From Bythopirellula sp. (GTDB lineage: Bacteria; Planctomycetota; Planctomycetia; Pirellulales; Lacipirellulaceae), in assembly GCA_028285205.1 (NCBI GenBank), contig JANQQA010000010.1, positions 1 to 36,826 on the forward strand: DNA of 36,826 nt, written 5' to 3'. Under the pieces are notes generated by a model, which was given only the letters and a program-made list of their open reading frames with translations, did not search any database and was not told the origin of the DNA. Of the stretch, positions 8,601-16,309 are shown piece after piece; the stretch's first letter is position 1, and each line of letters starts with the position of its first letter. The position numbers and the translations under genes are program-made.

Positions 8601-9768
8601 GTCGCATGACGAGAACGGTGTAACTGCGCTTTACAGCATAGAGAAGGACGCCCACCTACACAGTAGCGAGGACTCAGGCCAGTTCACCGCGTCGAAGCTT
8701 TGGCAAATTGGGGAGCGTAGCGCTGACGTAAGAGCGATGGCACTATCGCACGATGCACAGCACGTTGCCATGGCGCATGACCACGCAGTTGAAATGTGGT
8801 CCGTCAGCACGAACGAACAAGTTCCCAATTGGTCGACCGCGATGCCGTTGACTTCCGCTACGGCAATTGCGTTTCATCCTGACGGTCGCCGACTGGCAGT
8901 CGTCGACGGACGGGGTGGACGGGTGATCATACTCGATGCGGCAACTGGCCAGGCTCTCCTTGAGCTCAGCGTGCGGTCAGGTACTGATCGAGTCCAAGTC
9001 ACGTTCTCAGCAGACGGGAATCGGCTGATCGCCACAGTCGGTGGCGAACTCTACGTGTGGAACGCGGCCAACCAGGATGCAGAACTCGCAAGTAACTCAG
9101 TCCTATCGCCTAGCAAATCGCAATGTCGAACCGACTTTCAATGGCACGTCAATCAGGCATCCGAGCAAATTTACGGCGGATTGCCGACCGGCGCAGAGTT
9201 TCATGCTCGTCAGGCGCTCGAAGTGTACGACCGCCACAGAGAGAAACTGGTGGGCATGCCGGCCCTGGATGTGTTGACGCTCAACGCCCGATGTCACCTG
9301 GCGAAATCGCTGATCGATTTGGGGCAACAAGAGTTAGAGAAAGAGAAGTTCAAGTCGATTATTGCCGAATGCCCTGACCAATACAGATCGTTGCACACGA
9401 TTTCGCTGCTATTGGCGACCTATCCGGGGCAAGCTGCGGTGTCACCAGATCAGCTGGTTGTCCTGACAAATAGGGCATTAGAATTCGAGCCCACCGACAG
9501 CAATGCCTTAGCCACTGCAGGAATCGCGCATCTTCGACGTGGTGACATGGATCAGGCCAGACGTCTGCTGGAGGCTGCCGCTGACGACATGGAATCATGG
9601 GATGGCCTCGTCCTCTTCCCAAGTGCCGTGATCGAGGCCCGAGCCGGGAATCCCAGTGAGGCGGCACGACTCTTTGACCGAGCTGTGAATTGGATGGAGT
9701 CCTCGGCATCCAAACAGCCGATTATCCGCGAATTGCACCGCTGGGCAGCTGAAGCAATGAATCGCTGA
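5689..9768 (+). CDS. Transmembrane Ser/Thr protein kinase with tandem WD40 repeats and TPR-like tail
   Basis: This 1359-residue Hanks-type kinase opens with the N-terminal helical region typical of planctomycete kinases (LIYNDHLIREELGQ). The kinase domain spans about 122-392: Gly loop 132-137, VALK Lys154, HRD 244-246, DFG 264-266, APE 296-298. All catalytic residues are present. A single membrane segment lies at about 417-438. The remainder, by the usual topology, would be outside the cytoplasm. It carries about 14 WD40-like blades (about 506-1125), enough for two seven-bladed propellers, then TPR-like helices (about 1180-1355). The start is GTG 5689 with only a weak ribosome-binding site; an internal start is possible. 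The divergent ECF sigma factor is the obvious partner. The propellers probably sense a ligand or protein. Confidence 0.93.
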   Translation: MNLGPGSLAARPEEQLQAAREMLERHLLAGEGNAVERTLSAFAAVAEHEELVVELIYNDHLIREELGQSPQVQDYLDRFPDHAQRIQRLFRIHDSLSADESLPQLEFDSAALPRALGPGSTFGAFQVLSCLGAGGGGVVFKARQIDLDRFVALKILKSSVTSEREIKRFLAEAKAVANLQHPNVVQVYEADIQENLPYIALEYIGGGTLETKISSGPIAGKEAAKLLAILADAMQYAHDRGVVHRDLKPGNVLLTEAGIPKITDFGLAKRLDHAEPTAPQSITVTGAVLGTPSYMAPEQAEGRNREIGPLTDVYGLGAILYHLVTGQVPFVGESTIDVLQSICSMDPVAPSLVNPKVPRDLETICLKCLEKEPKHRYESAAALSEDLNRFLNGQPIIARPTGYVQRMIKLARRHPLPTALTAGLAGAIMVVFFLISWQWNQAALGERTQTRLRSAAEDALYSNQLALAHKEIKSSESRRALEVLDSTDPKRRHWEWKYLKQSCNTYTTLGTLGPDTRRCMLSPNGSLLAVVKGRWGTDEPGSMAVFDARTRKLLFEHETAFGPIMDAAFSPDGETIASVAIRFSKGEGLLTFHNSRTGESTSSLPKGDSGLFGICYHPSQPVVALACEDSSVEILDLESKQVIHRLIGHRDRCYRVAFSPTGTQLASCSGDGTVRLWNTESGTQEAVLRARKDLMNVAYTPDGRYVVANGYDQAIQYWDLLEQPPRPTKVHLAGDQPLSYDLSISPEGRYLFAFGDGGRRLYSYDMSVERISLRSAETLNRPFWLTHHPTEEQLYVVDADGNVLESNPRPANPFQRFVTASAAAINLEDQSNSIAIASGSSRALPGAHDFRCRLLSLSEPDAEIQFFEGAPTWVSSIALSPNGRTLACGCEDGSVLRWSVESGDLLDKSTVHDGKVIYLDFPSDGDRLISIDSNGLLAEWSGNSPSCTSTSSLGGMPLRIATASWDAKRLLSHDENGVTALYSIEKDAHLHSSEDSGQFTASKLWQIGERSADVRAMALSHDAQHVAMAHDHAVEMWSVSTNEQVPNWSTAMPLTSATAIAFHPDGRRLAVVDGRGGRVIILDAATGQALLELSVRSGTDRVQVTFSADGNRLIATVGGELYVWNAANQDAELASNSVLSPSKSQCRTDFQWHVNQASEQIYGGLPTGAEFHARQALEVYDRHREKLVGMPALDVLTLNARCHLAKSLIDLGQQELEKEKFKSIIAECPDQYRSLHTISLLLATYPGQAAVSPDQLVVLTNRALEFEPTDSNALATAGIAHLRRGDMDQARRLLEAAADDMESWDGLVLFPSAVIEARAGNPSEAARLFDRAVNWMESSASKQPIIRELHRWAAEAMNR

Positions 9769-9943
9769 ATTCGCTGCCTCAGACGGATTTCGTCGAAATT
9801 TCTCTTTTTCTGTTTCGTTTTGTACGGCTCGTGGCATGTCCTCTTATGGGTGTCGCGACCCGTCTCTGATGAACCGCGGCGGCGTTGGGCACTCACGTCA
9901 ACGACCAGGCTAATCCGCTTTGAAACGGAACGGGAATGCATAG

Positions 9944-10888
9944 ATGAGCGAACTGATCTCTGACTCCTCCATCCACAATATTCCTGTTCTCGCTCCAGTA
10001 GGTCGAGAGTGCGTTCTCAGGAAGAAGCCGAATACCGGCAATCGAGTTCGATTGCGAGACGCGCGGCAGCTGTACCTCTTGGTTGGTGAGTGCCGCGGTT
10101 TGGGAATCGATGGACTGGTCTGGCGACGTCATTTGACCAAGCAGCTCCGGTTGCTGATGGAAGCAGACTTTGTTGCGTTCATCGACCTGCCAGCATCCAA
10201 CGCCGCCGGGGCTGAAGACGATGCGATAAAGCCGCTAAGTATTGTCGAAAACGGCAGTCTCGACGGCGTGCAAACCGCTCACTCCGAATTCATTCTTTCT
10301 TCCATCAGTAGCGTCGAACAGCTGTGTCATGACGCGCAGTCATGGGCTCGTGCACACGTAATGAGGCTGAACAGATCAACTCGCAGAGCGCGTGCGGACG
10401 GAACCGTCAGCCCTCAGCTTGCAGCACAAGTTGCCGAACCGGGCAACGTGCTTGTGAGCATCAATCCAGGCCCTGACAAGACGACTCAACTCTTGTACGC
10501 ATATCGGCAGCGTGTTAAGCCGCCGTTTTCGCGGCGAATAGTGCACCTGCTACGTGCGTTGTGGGTGGAACTCCGCATCCTTCAGCCCGACGAACTCGTT
10601 CGTGTCGAGAACTCGGTCTTCACCAAGTATCCCAGGAGAATGCTGCAAGTTCTGGCGTGCCTGCTGGCTGGGAATACCGCGAAAGAAACTGCAGCACTGC
10701 TCGACATCAGCATTCACACCGTCCAGGAGCATACGAAGCGTCTCTACAAACGCACGGACACTTCCAATCGTGCGGAACTGGCAGAGTGTTTCCACAGCGT
10801 CGCGCCGCTACTCGTCGCGACTCCACTATCAGAATACCCAGACTACCACCAAACCCAAAACGGAATCTTACGAGATCATCGCGTTTGA
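9944..10888 (+). CDS. LuxR-family HTH transcriptional regulator
   Basis: This 314-residue protein ends in a LuxR/GerE-type HTH at about 229-285. It contains the family pattern LLAGNTAKETAALLDISIHT, then VQEHTKRLYKR and a TSNRAEL turn. The first 220 residues match no receiver domain: no phospho-acceptor Asp/Lys pattern is evident. They may form a degenerate ligand-binding domain, but I do not recognise it. Upstream GGGA at about 9930 could serve as a weak ribosome-binding site for ATG 9944. It follows the kinase gene by 175 bp on the same strand and precedes the giant surface-protein gene. A 20-bp perfect palindrome lies just downstream, in the size range bound by dimeric LuxR-type HTHs, so local control of the surface protein is a reasonable inference. 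Confidence 0.88.
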   Translation: MSELISDSSIHNIPVLAPVGRECVLRKKPNTGNRVRLRDARQLYLLVGECRGLGIDGLVWRRHLTKQLRLLMEADFVAFIDLPASNAAGAEDDAIKPLSIVENGSLDGVQTAHSEFILSSISSVEQLCHDAQSWARAHVMRLNRSTRRARADGTVSPQLAAQVAEPGNVLVSINPGPDKTTQLLYAYRQRVKPPFSRRIVHLLRALWVELRILQPDELVRVENSVFTKYPRRMLQVLACLLAGNTAKETAALLDISIHTVQEHTKRLYKRTDTSNRAELAECFHSVAPLLVATPLSEYPDYHQTQNGILRDHRV

Positions 10889-10941
10889 GGATCAAAGGCG
10901 GGCTCAGCATTCCAATAGCGAGCCAAACCGACGGACGGGGC

Positions 10942-10961
10942 TGTACCTAGAACTAGGTACA
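10942..10961. promoter_or_regulatory. 20-bp perfect inverted repeat, candidate LuxR-type operator
   Basis: TGTACCTAGAACTAGGTACA has two 9-bp arms around a central AA. It lies 53 bp after the LuxR-type gene and 175 bp before the giant surface-protein start. Classical lux boxes are also 20-bp dyads, though the bases differ. As RNA it could form a tight hairpin, but no T-run follows, so a terminator is less likely. Confidence 0.55.
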
Positions 10962-11020
10962 CCGGGTTTCGTCATCCCTTACTGATTTTCGTACCAGATC
11001 ACTCAATAAAAGCATCCCAT

Positions 11021-11030
11021 GAACTAGGTA
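11021..11030 (+). promoter_or_regulatory. Second copy of the operator half-site (GAACTAGGTA)
   Basis: GAACTAGGTA repeats exactly the centre and right arm of the palindrome (10950-10959), offset by 71 bp, close to seven helical turns. It has no matching left arm. It lies 107 bp before the surface-protein ATG, compatible with a second, weaker binding site. Confidence 0.4.
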
Positions 11031-11125
11031 ATCGTCCGATCCCTGGGTGCTGCCAAATATGGATTGGGCAAGAGCAAAGATCAGTGCTGACTGGTTTAAC
11101 TAAAACACACCCCGATGACTTATGT

Positions 11126-11131
11126 AGGTGG
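11126..11131 (+). promoter_or_regulatory. Ribosome-binding site setting the start at 11137
   Basis: AGGTGG, five bases before ATG 11137, is a good Shine-Dalgarno match. It overlaps the alternative GTG 11128, so it argues against that earlier start. Confidence 0.6.
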
Positions 11132-11136
11132 CCACG

Positions 11137-14100
11137 ATGAAATTGCAACGTAACTTCAAGATTCTGTTAACACTTCTCGCGTCCTTTCTCGCTACAGGAG
11201 GTCCTCCCACTAGGGCTGACACGCTCACGTGGATCGGGGGCAACGGCGGCGTATGGGACGCCGATCCCGGGAAGTGGTCTCCAGCGGACGAACCCGATCC
11301 GGACGATGATGTCCATCTTTTTGGTGGGAATCTAACGCTCGGCATCAATAACACGGTCAATTCTATTCTGCAGAACGGCAGCAACGGTTTTCTGGGTACT
11401 GAGCAATACAGTCTAACAATTCTCGACAACCTGACGATCGCCGGTGGAGCGGTGTTTCAGGCGACTACCAACGACACTGCAAACAAACCGAACGTCTCGG
11501 CGCAAGTGGCGGATACGCTCGTCGGCACGAATGGTATTTTCGAGATGGCGAACACCGTGTGGGTCGGCAAGTCGGGTGGCAATGCGCTGTTTCACATTTT
11601 CAATGGGGAACTCCACGGCAACGGCCACCTATTCTTCGCCGACAATCTCTCGTCTGAAGCGACGGTGTTTGAGAACGAGGGTACGCTGACGGTCGGAAAC
11701 GTCACCAGCTTCCCGCTGCTGGGCGTGCCGCCCGCCAGAACGCTCCGCCTGTCTTCAGCGGATCCACTAGCGAAATTCGATCTAAGCGGGCAAGATCTCT
11801 CTGGCGTTGTCGACGTGCGACGCAATGCGACACTGGATGTCGATGGGGAGATTGAAACCTTTCGTGGCACGATGACGCTCCGCCACAATTCGACATTCGA
11901 CGCGGCCGAAGGCTGGTTCTTGGGAAAACTGACCGAAGGGCCTGGGACGCTGGTCGTTGATAACGGTCTGATCCCCGGAAATCCCGGGTTGCTGATCCCA
12001 TCTGTACCCGCTGACACCGCCTACATCAAAGGCCAAACTTTCATCATCGACCACCCGGATTCGCTCGTCGACATGGTCGACAACGATGGTGGGCTCACGA
12101 TCGACTCGCAACTGTTCGCCACCTTTGGCACCATACAGCATCGTGGAACGTTGACCATTAACACTGATTCGCTGATTGGTAGTGGTTTCGACCTGCAGAA
12201 TGAAAATCAATCTCACTTGATCGTCAATGCCGCTCTGATCGTGGACGACGCCGACTGGGATTGGGACTCCACCGGTAGCCTTCGCAAGATCACGATCAAC
12301 GGTGGCGGGACACTGGAAACCGATTTTCAGGACCCGACGGCTGACGACATGTGGTCCGCCAATTTGCAGATTAACGGAGGACAGTTGAGCGTTGGTACGT
12401 TCGATGGCATTTGGGGTCAGAACGCCGGCTTTATCACCATCGGTCCCTCCACAGGGACTGAGCCAAGTCGGATCACCGGGAGCATTCTCTTCGACCAAAC
12501 CAACGGTAGCTTCGAAGTCGATCCCGGTGGTCAGGTCGAGATGCTGACGCAGAGCCGTTGGGGCGCCACGCTTCAAGTCGATGGCGAAGCCCGACTCAAA
12601 AACAACATCAATTGGGACGGGGTGAATGCTCATGGCACTGGGACACTGATCCAACAAGCGAATGCTACCGCGACCGCGAACTCGAATATTGCCGTCTCGA
12701 CGTTCAAGTGGGATGGCGGCGATACCACCGTGAACCCGGGAGTTACCCTCACTGTGGATGTGGACAACATTGACTACACCGACAACATCTACAACAACGC
12801 AACGATCAATGTGAACAGCGGCGTATTGGATGTTTCCGTCGCGAACGGTACGTGGGAGTTGTTCAATGGCGGGGTAGTCAATTTCAACAATACGGGCGCG
12901 GGAGTTCCCACGCTGACCGGTTCGCGGCTTCGTACCGGTGGCTCTGGTCAAGTCACGGCGGAAGGTAATGTGAACATCTTGGCACCGCTGTGGGTCGGCT
13001 CGGGCATCAACGGTAACTCGGCGGATGGCGTAAAAATCGTTGGATCTGGCGGCAGGTTGAACATTTCAGGCCCCAGCCTGTTACTGGACGGTGGGAACAT
13101 CGTCGACGATATCGATCGCTCGCTATTCGACTCCAGAGTCAACCTCTTTGCTCCACTGACCGTGACCCAAGAATCGATCGTGGACGTGGAAGTGTTCGAT
13201 TGGGATGGCAACTCAACGACCGTCGACCAGCTTGGCTTTCTCCGCGTCTTGTCCGATCGAATTGAGCCCTTTGGTCAGCAACAGTACGACCACGTCCTCA
13301 CGCTCAATGGCGGCAAGGCGGAAGTCGATCTGGGAAGTGTATCGAGTTGGACGCTCAATCAGGTGCTCAATCTCAATCACAGCGCCGGCTATGCACCGGT
13401 GTTGTCAGGCGATCACATCCAAATCGGTGACGATCAATCCACTCCGCTCACGTATGTCAACGTAACTGGCGGTGGCGAGTCCTATGTTGATTCCAATGTG
13501 ACTTACAAATCGGATGCGGTCCTCACCGTTTCGGAAGGTTCCACGCTTATCAATCGCGGCGCCGTGACCTTCGAACCCGTGAATGGCGGAGTCACTGGCG
13601 ACTTCAATGGTCCAGGCTCGCTTATCTTGGGCGGAACGAACACGGTGAACGAATTTACACACCTCAACATGTCGGGCGGCACCGTCGATCTCGACAACAG
13701 CAGCTACAACCCCTTCGTTCCCAACAATACGTACTTGAACGACACACTACTGATTGAAGCGGCCCAAATGGCCGACTATGGGCGGTCAAAATTCCTCGGC
13801 ACGCAAACCTACAGCCAGATGTTTATTGCCGAAGGTGGCGAACTCTCCGTCCAGCAGGATGGAGTTGGCAACGAGTGGACAATCAACTCCGTCGGCATCG
13901 TTAACTACGACGGGGGATTGACGTTCGACACATTCCTGTCCGGCGACTCGATCAACATGAATGGGACGCTCAACGTGGCAGGCGCTGGAGCGTCGTCCGC
14001 TCAAATGAATGTTGCCGGCACAGTGAATATCACATCGGTTGGCACAGGTTTTCGATTCGGTGGCGGCTCGCTTTCCAATCCCAATCGCCTCGTAGGCGGC

Positions 14101-15477
14101 ACGATCAATGGCGTTAACGGCATCCTCTCGACCTCAAATAACAGGCATCTTGTTGGCTTCGGCAACATCCATAGCGACGTGCAATTCATGGGCAATACCG
14201 CCAGCTTGTTAGCCGACGATGGCCAGCTAACACTCAGCGGTGACCTCTTCGACGTGGGAATCTTAGGAACCGCCGATAGCGACGGAACCCTGCACGTCGT
14301 GAAACCTTGGAACACAAACGTCACAGATCAAGTCAAGTTGCAAGGTGGCGTTCTGAGCGGAGCCCTGATCACCAATGGGGGTCCCAACGGCATCGCCGGA
14401 CACGGGGTCGTCGCCGCTGACATCATCAACAGCACCAAGGTCGTGGCGGAAGGCGGTACGCTTGCACTCAGCAATCCATCGCCCGGCGGCCTGGGCAGTG
14501 GGCTGCTGCATGCATCCACCGGTGACTTGACGGTCCAATATGCGTTGCCAACGTCTGCATCGTTCAGTGGCGAAGTCAGAGCCGAAGACGGGCAGGAGTT
14601 CTTCGCTGACAATTTCCAAATGAACGTTACCTCTGCCGGGGAGATTAGGCTCAACGGTGGCACATTTCGGTCCAACCAAGCCACCAACCTTGGCGGCTTT
14701 CTCAATACCATCGGCGGATTGGCATCCACCGTCGAAACGGACAGTACGTTTACTTTCGCGTCCATTAGCTACAGCCTCCTGAATGGAGACCTGGCGCTGA
14801 TTGGCGACACGCAGATCGACAATGGCGCCGTCTTCGGTGGTAACGGAGAGCTGATCAATACGGCCGATAGCTCCCTGAATCTCGCAAATGGTGCCGTCTT
14901 GGGTGTCGGTATTGAAAATCATGGACTGATGTCGATTGGCAATTCGCCCGGGCAGGTGGACGCCACTGACTTCATGCAAGGGCCCACTGGACAATGGGAC
15001 GTTGAGCTTAGCGATCTCGGCGTAAGTGACTTCGACAACTTGACGCTGAGCGGCATGGCACAGCTCGATGGGGCACTGAGCGTTTCCCTGTTGAACGGTT
15101 TTGTACCAGAGCTAGGCGATGAGTTTACCCTCCTTTCAGCGACTGCGGGGATATCCGGCAACTTCAGTTCGATACTCTTTGCACCATTGCCATCCGGTCT
15201 GGTGTTTGACGTCGCATACGAGTTCGACGAAGTCTTGTTGCAAGTCGTTGCGGCAACGCCGGGAGACCTTGACCTCGATGGCGACGTCGATGGTTTCGAC
15301 TTCCTCAGCTGGCAACGCGGCGAGTCACCCAATCCGCTGAGCACGTCAGATCTCGCAGATTGGCAATCGAACTACGGCAATCCAAGCACTCAGTTGCTGG
15401 CAGCCGCCGTCGTCCCCGAACCTGCGACGCTGGGGATGATGCTCGTCGGCCTATTGTTTGTCCCCAGGAGGCGGTAG
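11137..15477 (+). CDS. Giant beta-rich surface protein with dockerin-like segment and PEP-CTERM tail
   Basis: This 1446-residue protein begins with a signal peptide (MKLQRNFKILLTLLASFLATGG). The mature part opens with the pattern LTWIGGNGGVWD, common at the start of planctomycete repeat-rich surface proteins. About 1300 residues of Gly/Asn/Thr/Val-rich short beta repeats follow, most likely a right-handed beta-helix or solenoid. Residues about 1377-1415 are a dockerin-like Asp-rich segment (GDLDLDGDVDGFDFLSWQRG). The protein ends VVPEP, a hydrophobic stretch and a Pro-Arg-Arg-Arg terminus, a canonical PEP-CTERM sorting tail. No catalytic motif was seen. A structural or adhesive role at the cell surface or in matrix is inferred. 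A LuxR-type gene and a palindrome lie upstream. The uninterrupted 4.3-kb frame argues against decay. Confidence 0.88.
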   Translation: MKLQRNFKILLTLLASFLATGGPPTRADTLTWIGGNGGVWDADPGKWSPADEPDPDDDVHLFGGNLTLGINNTVNSILQNGSNGFLGTEQYSLTILDNLTIAGGAVFQATTNDTANKPNVSAQVADTLVGTNGIFEMANTVWVGKSGGNALFHIFNGELHGNGHLFFADNLSSEATVFENEGTLTVGNVTSFPLLGVPPARTLRLSSADPLAKFDLSGQDLSGVVDVRRNATLDVDGEIETFRGTMTLRHNSTFDAAEGWFLGKLTEGPGTLVVDNGLIPGNPGLLIPSVPADTAYIKGQTFIIDHPDSLVDMVDNDGGLTIDSQLFATFGTIQHRGTLTINTDSLIGSGFDLQNENQSHLIVNAALIVDDADWDWDSTGSLRKITINGGGTLETDFQDPTADDMWSANLQINGGQLSVGTFDGIWGQNAGFITIGPSTGTEPSRITGSILFDQTNGSFEVDPGGQVEMLTQSRWGATLQVDGEARLKNNINWDGVNAHGTGTLIQQANATATANSNIAVSTFKWDGGDTTVNPGVTLTVDVDNIDYTDNIYNNATINVNSGVLDVSVANGTWELFNGGVVNFNNTGAGVPTLTGSRLRTGGSGQVTAEGNVNILAPLWVGSGINGNSADGVKIVGSGGRLNISGPSLLLDGGNIVDDIDRSLFDSRVNLFAPLTVTQESIVDVEVFDWDGNSTTVDQLGFLRVLSDRIEPFGQQQYDHVLTLNGGKAEVDLGSVSSWTLNQVLNLNHSAGYAPVLSGDHIQIGDDQSTPLTYVNVTGGGESYVDSNVTYKSDAVLTVSEGSTLINRGAVTFEPVNGGVTGDFNGPGSLILGGTNTVNEFTHLNMSGGTVDLDNSSYNPFVPNNTYLNDTLLIEAAQMADYGRSKFLGTQTYSQMFIAEGGELSVQQDGVGNEWTINSVGIVNYDGGLTFDTFLSGDSINMNGTLNVAGAGASSAQMNVAGTVNITSVGTGFRFGGGSLSNPNRLVGGTINGVNGILSTSNNRHLVGFGNIHSDVQFMGNTASLLADDGQLTLSGDLFDVGILGTADSDGTLHVVKPWNTNVTDQVKLQGGVLSGALITNGGPNGIAGHGVVAADIINSTKVVAEGGTLALSNPSPGGLGSGLLHASTGDLTVQYALPTSASFSGEVRAEDGQEFFADNFQMNVTSAGEIRLNGGTFRSNQATNLGGFLNTIGGLASTVETDSTFTFASISYSLLNGDLALIGDTQIDNGAVFGGNGELINTADSSLNLANGAVLGVGIENHGLMSIGNSPGQVDATDFMQGPTGQWDVELSDLGVSDFDNLTLSGMAQLDGALSVSLLNGFVPELGDEFTLLSATAGISGNFSSILFAPLPSGLVFDVAYEFDEVLLQVVAATPGDLDLDGDVDGFDFLSWQRGESPNPLSTSDLADWQSNYGNPSTQLLAAAVVPEPATLGMMLVGLLFVPRRR

Positions 15478-15563
15478 CAATTGAGCCCGCCGGCGAGTAC
15501 GCACCGGGATAGTTGTTCGTCGTTAGTTTTTAGTCGTTAGTTGTTAGTGAGATTCTCAATATT

Positions 15564-15585
15564 CCTCTCCCCTTTTGGGGAGAGG
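15564..15585. repeat. G/C-run hairpin (CCTCTCCCC-TTTT-GGGGAGAGG)
   Basis: Perfect 9-bp stem with a TTTT loop. TAGGGGAGGG just downstream (15587-15596) pairs with CCCTCCCCTA at 15619-15628, so this is part of a compound structure reaching 15650. It has the look of a dispersed intergenic repeat rather than a terminator, since no T-run follows. Confidence 0.7.
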
Positions 15586-15629
15586 TTAGGGGAGGGGGCG
15601 AGACTAGCGAAGAATCAACCCTCCCCTAG

Positions 15630-15650
15630 CCCCTCCCTGCAAGGGAGGGG
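15630..15650. repeat. G/C-run hairpin (CCCCTCCCT-GCA-AGGGAGGGG)
   Basis: Perfect 9-bp stem with a 3-nt loop, the distal half of the compound hairpin starting at 15564. The purine/pyrimidine strand asymmetry of this block is extreme for the region. Confidence 0.7.
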
Positions 15651-15710
15651 GATCTGTGAAACAGGTTCTAGTTGTCAGTTCGTCATTGGTCATTCGTAGT
15701 TTAGAGCCTC

Positions 15711-15727
15711 CCCCGGTTGGGGTTTTT
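15711..15727 (+). terminator. Possible intrinsic terminator
   Basis: CCCC-GGTT-GGGG followed directly by TTTTT. The stem is only 4 bp but all G:C. It lies 234 bp past the stop of the giant surface-protein gene, rather far, with other hairpins between, so the assignment is tentative. Confidence 0.35.
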
Positions 15728-15989
15728 GCACACGGTGAATTAGAAACGATTTGTTGTCCGAAAAGTCTGGGGGTTTTTGCTGTGTGGGAATTTGTAAGTT
15801 GATGCTGGGAAACACGTTATGGCGATGGCGCGACTCAAAAAGGGCGCTAGTATTCGGAATCTGGGGTCCCAATGTGTCTTAATAATCGGCTGGTTTGCGG
15901 TCGGATTTGCTTCGTGAACGCTGGTATGTAAGCGCTAAAGGGCTTTTTGAACACCAATGGCGTTTTGTCCTAAAAGTCTTTCTGGCTGG

Positions 15990-16150
15990 TTCACCACGGA
16001 GACACGGGGAGCACGGCGGAGAATGAGCCGCAGAATGTTGAACAAGGAATGTCCAACCGACGAAGTACGTGGCACTACTTCATAACTCGATATTCCTTGT
16101 TCGAAATTCGATATTCTCTTCCCAACTCTCTCCGTGTCCTCTGTGGTAAA
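15990..16150. repeat. MITE-like nested inverted repeat, about 160 bp
   Basis: The left end (15990-16011, TTCACCACGGAGACACGGGG) is an imperfect inverted match of the right end (16126-16150, containing TCCGTGTCCTCTGTGGTAAA). Inside, GAACAAGGAAT (16040-16050) pairs exactly with ATTCCTTGTTC (16092-16102), and GAAGTA (16062-16067) with TACTTC (16076-16081). The whole element could fold into one long cruciform. It encodes nothing. Terminal inverted repeats around a small non-coding core fit a non-autonomous mobile or dispersed repeat. Confidence 0.65.
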
Positions 16151-16235
16151 TCATCCAATACCGCAGCGAACCATACGCCATTGTCGCCGATCGGCTGGCC
16201 CAATTTCAACGAGAAAGTTGTGGTTTGGGGTGGGG

Positions 16236-16306
16236 TTCACGCAAAGTCGCTAAGGCGCGAAGGTATTTGGCGGACAAAACTTTGCGCCTTCGCGCCTTTG
16301 CGAGAA
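16236..16306. repeat. Imperfect inverted repeat of CGCAAAG/GGCGCGAAGG type
   Basis: The left arm (16236-16263) and right arm (16280-16306) share CGCAAAG and GGCGCGAAGG blocks in inverted order, around a 16-bp centre. The text pattern 'GCAAAGTCGCTAAGGCGC' resembles dispersed intergenic repeats I know from many environmental bacterial genomes. No coding role is apparent. Confidence 0.6.
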
Positions 16307-16309
16307 AGT

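Noticed and set aside
9787..9799. ATTTCG-T-CGAAAT followed by a T-rich run after the kinase gene, as a terminator.
   Set aside because: The 1-nt centre allows only a weak A/T stem of about four pairs, and the T-run is interrupted. It remains a mere palindrome.
11782..12951. A 389-codon open frame on the minus strand opposite the giant surface-protein gene.
   Set aside because: The plus-strand frame is continuous, with signal peptide and sorting tail; the minus frame lacks any domain and start signal.
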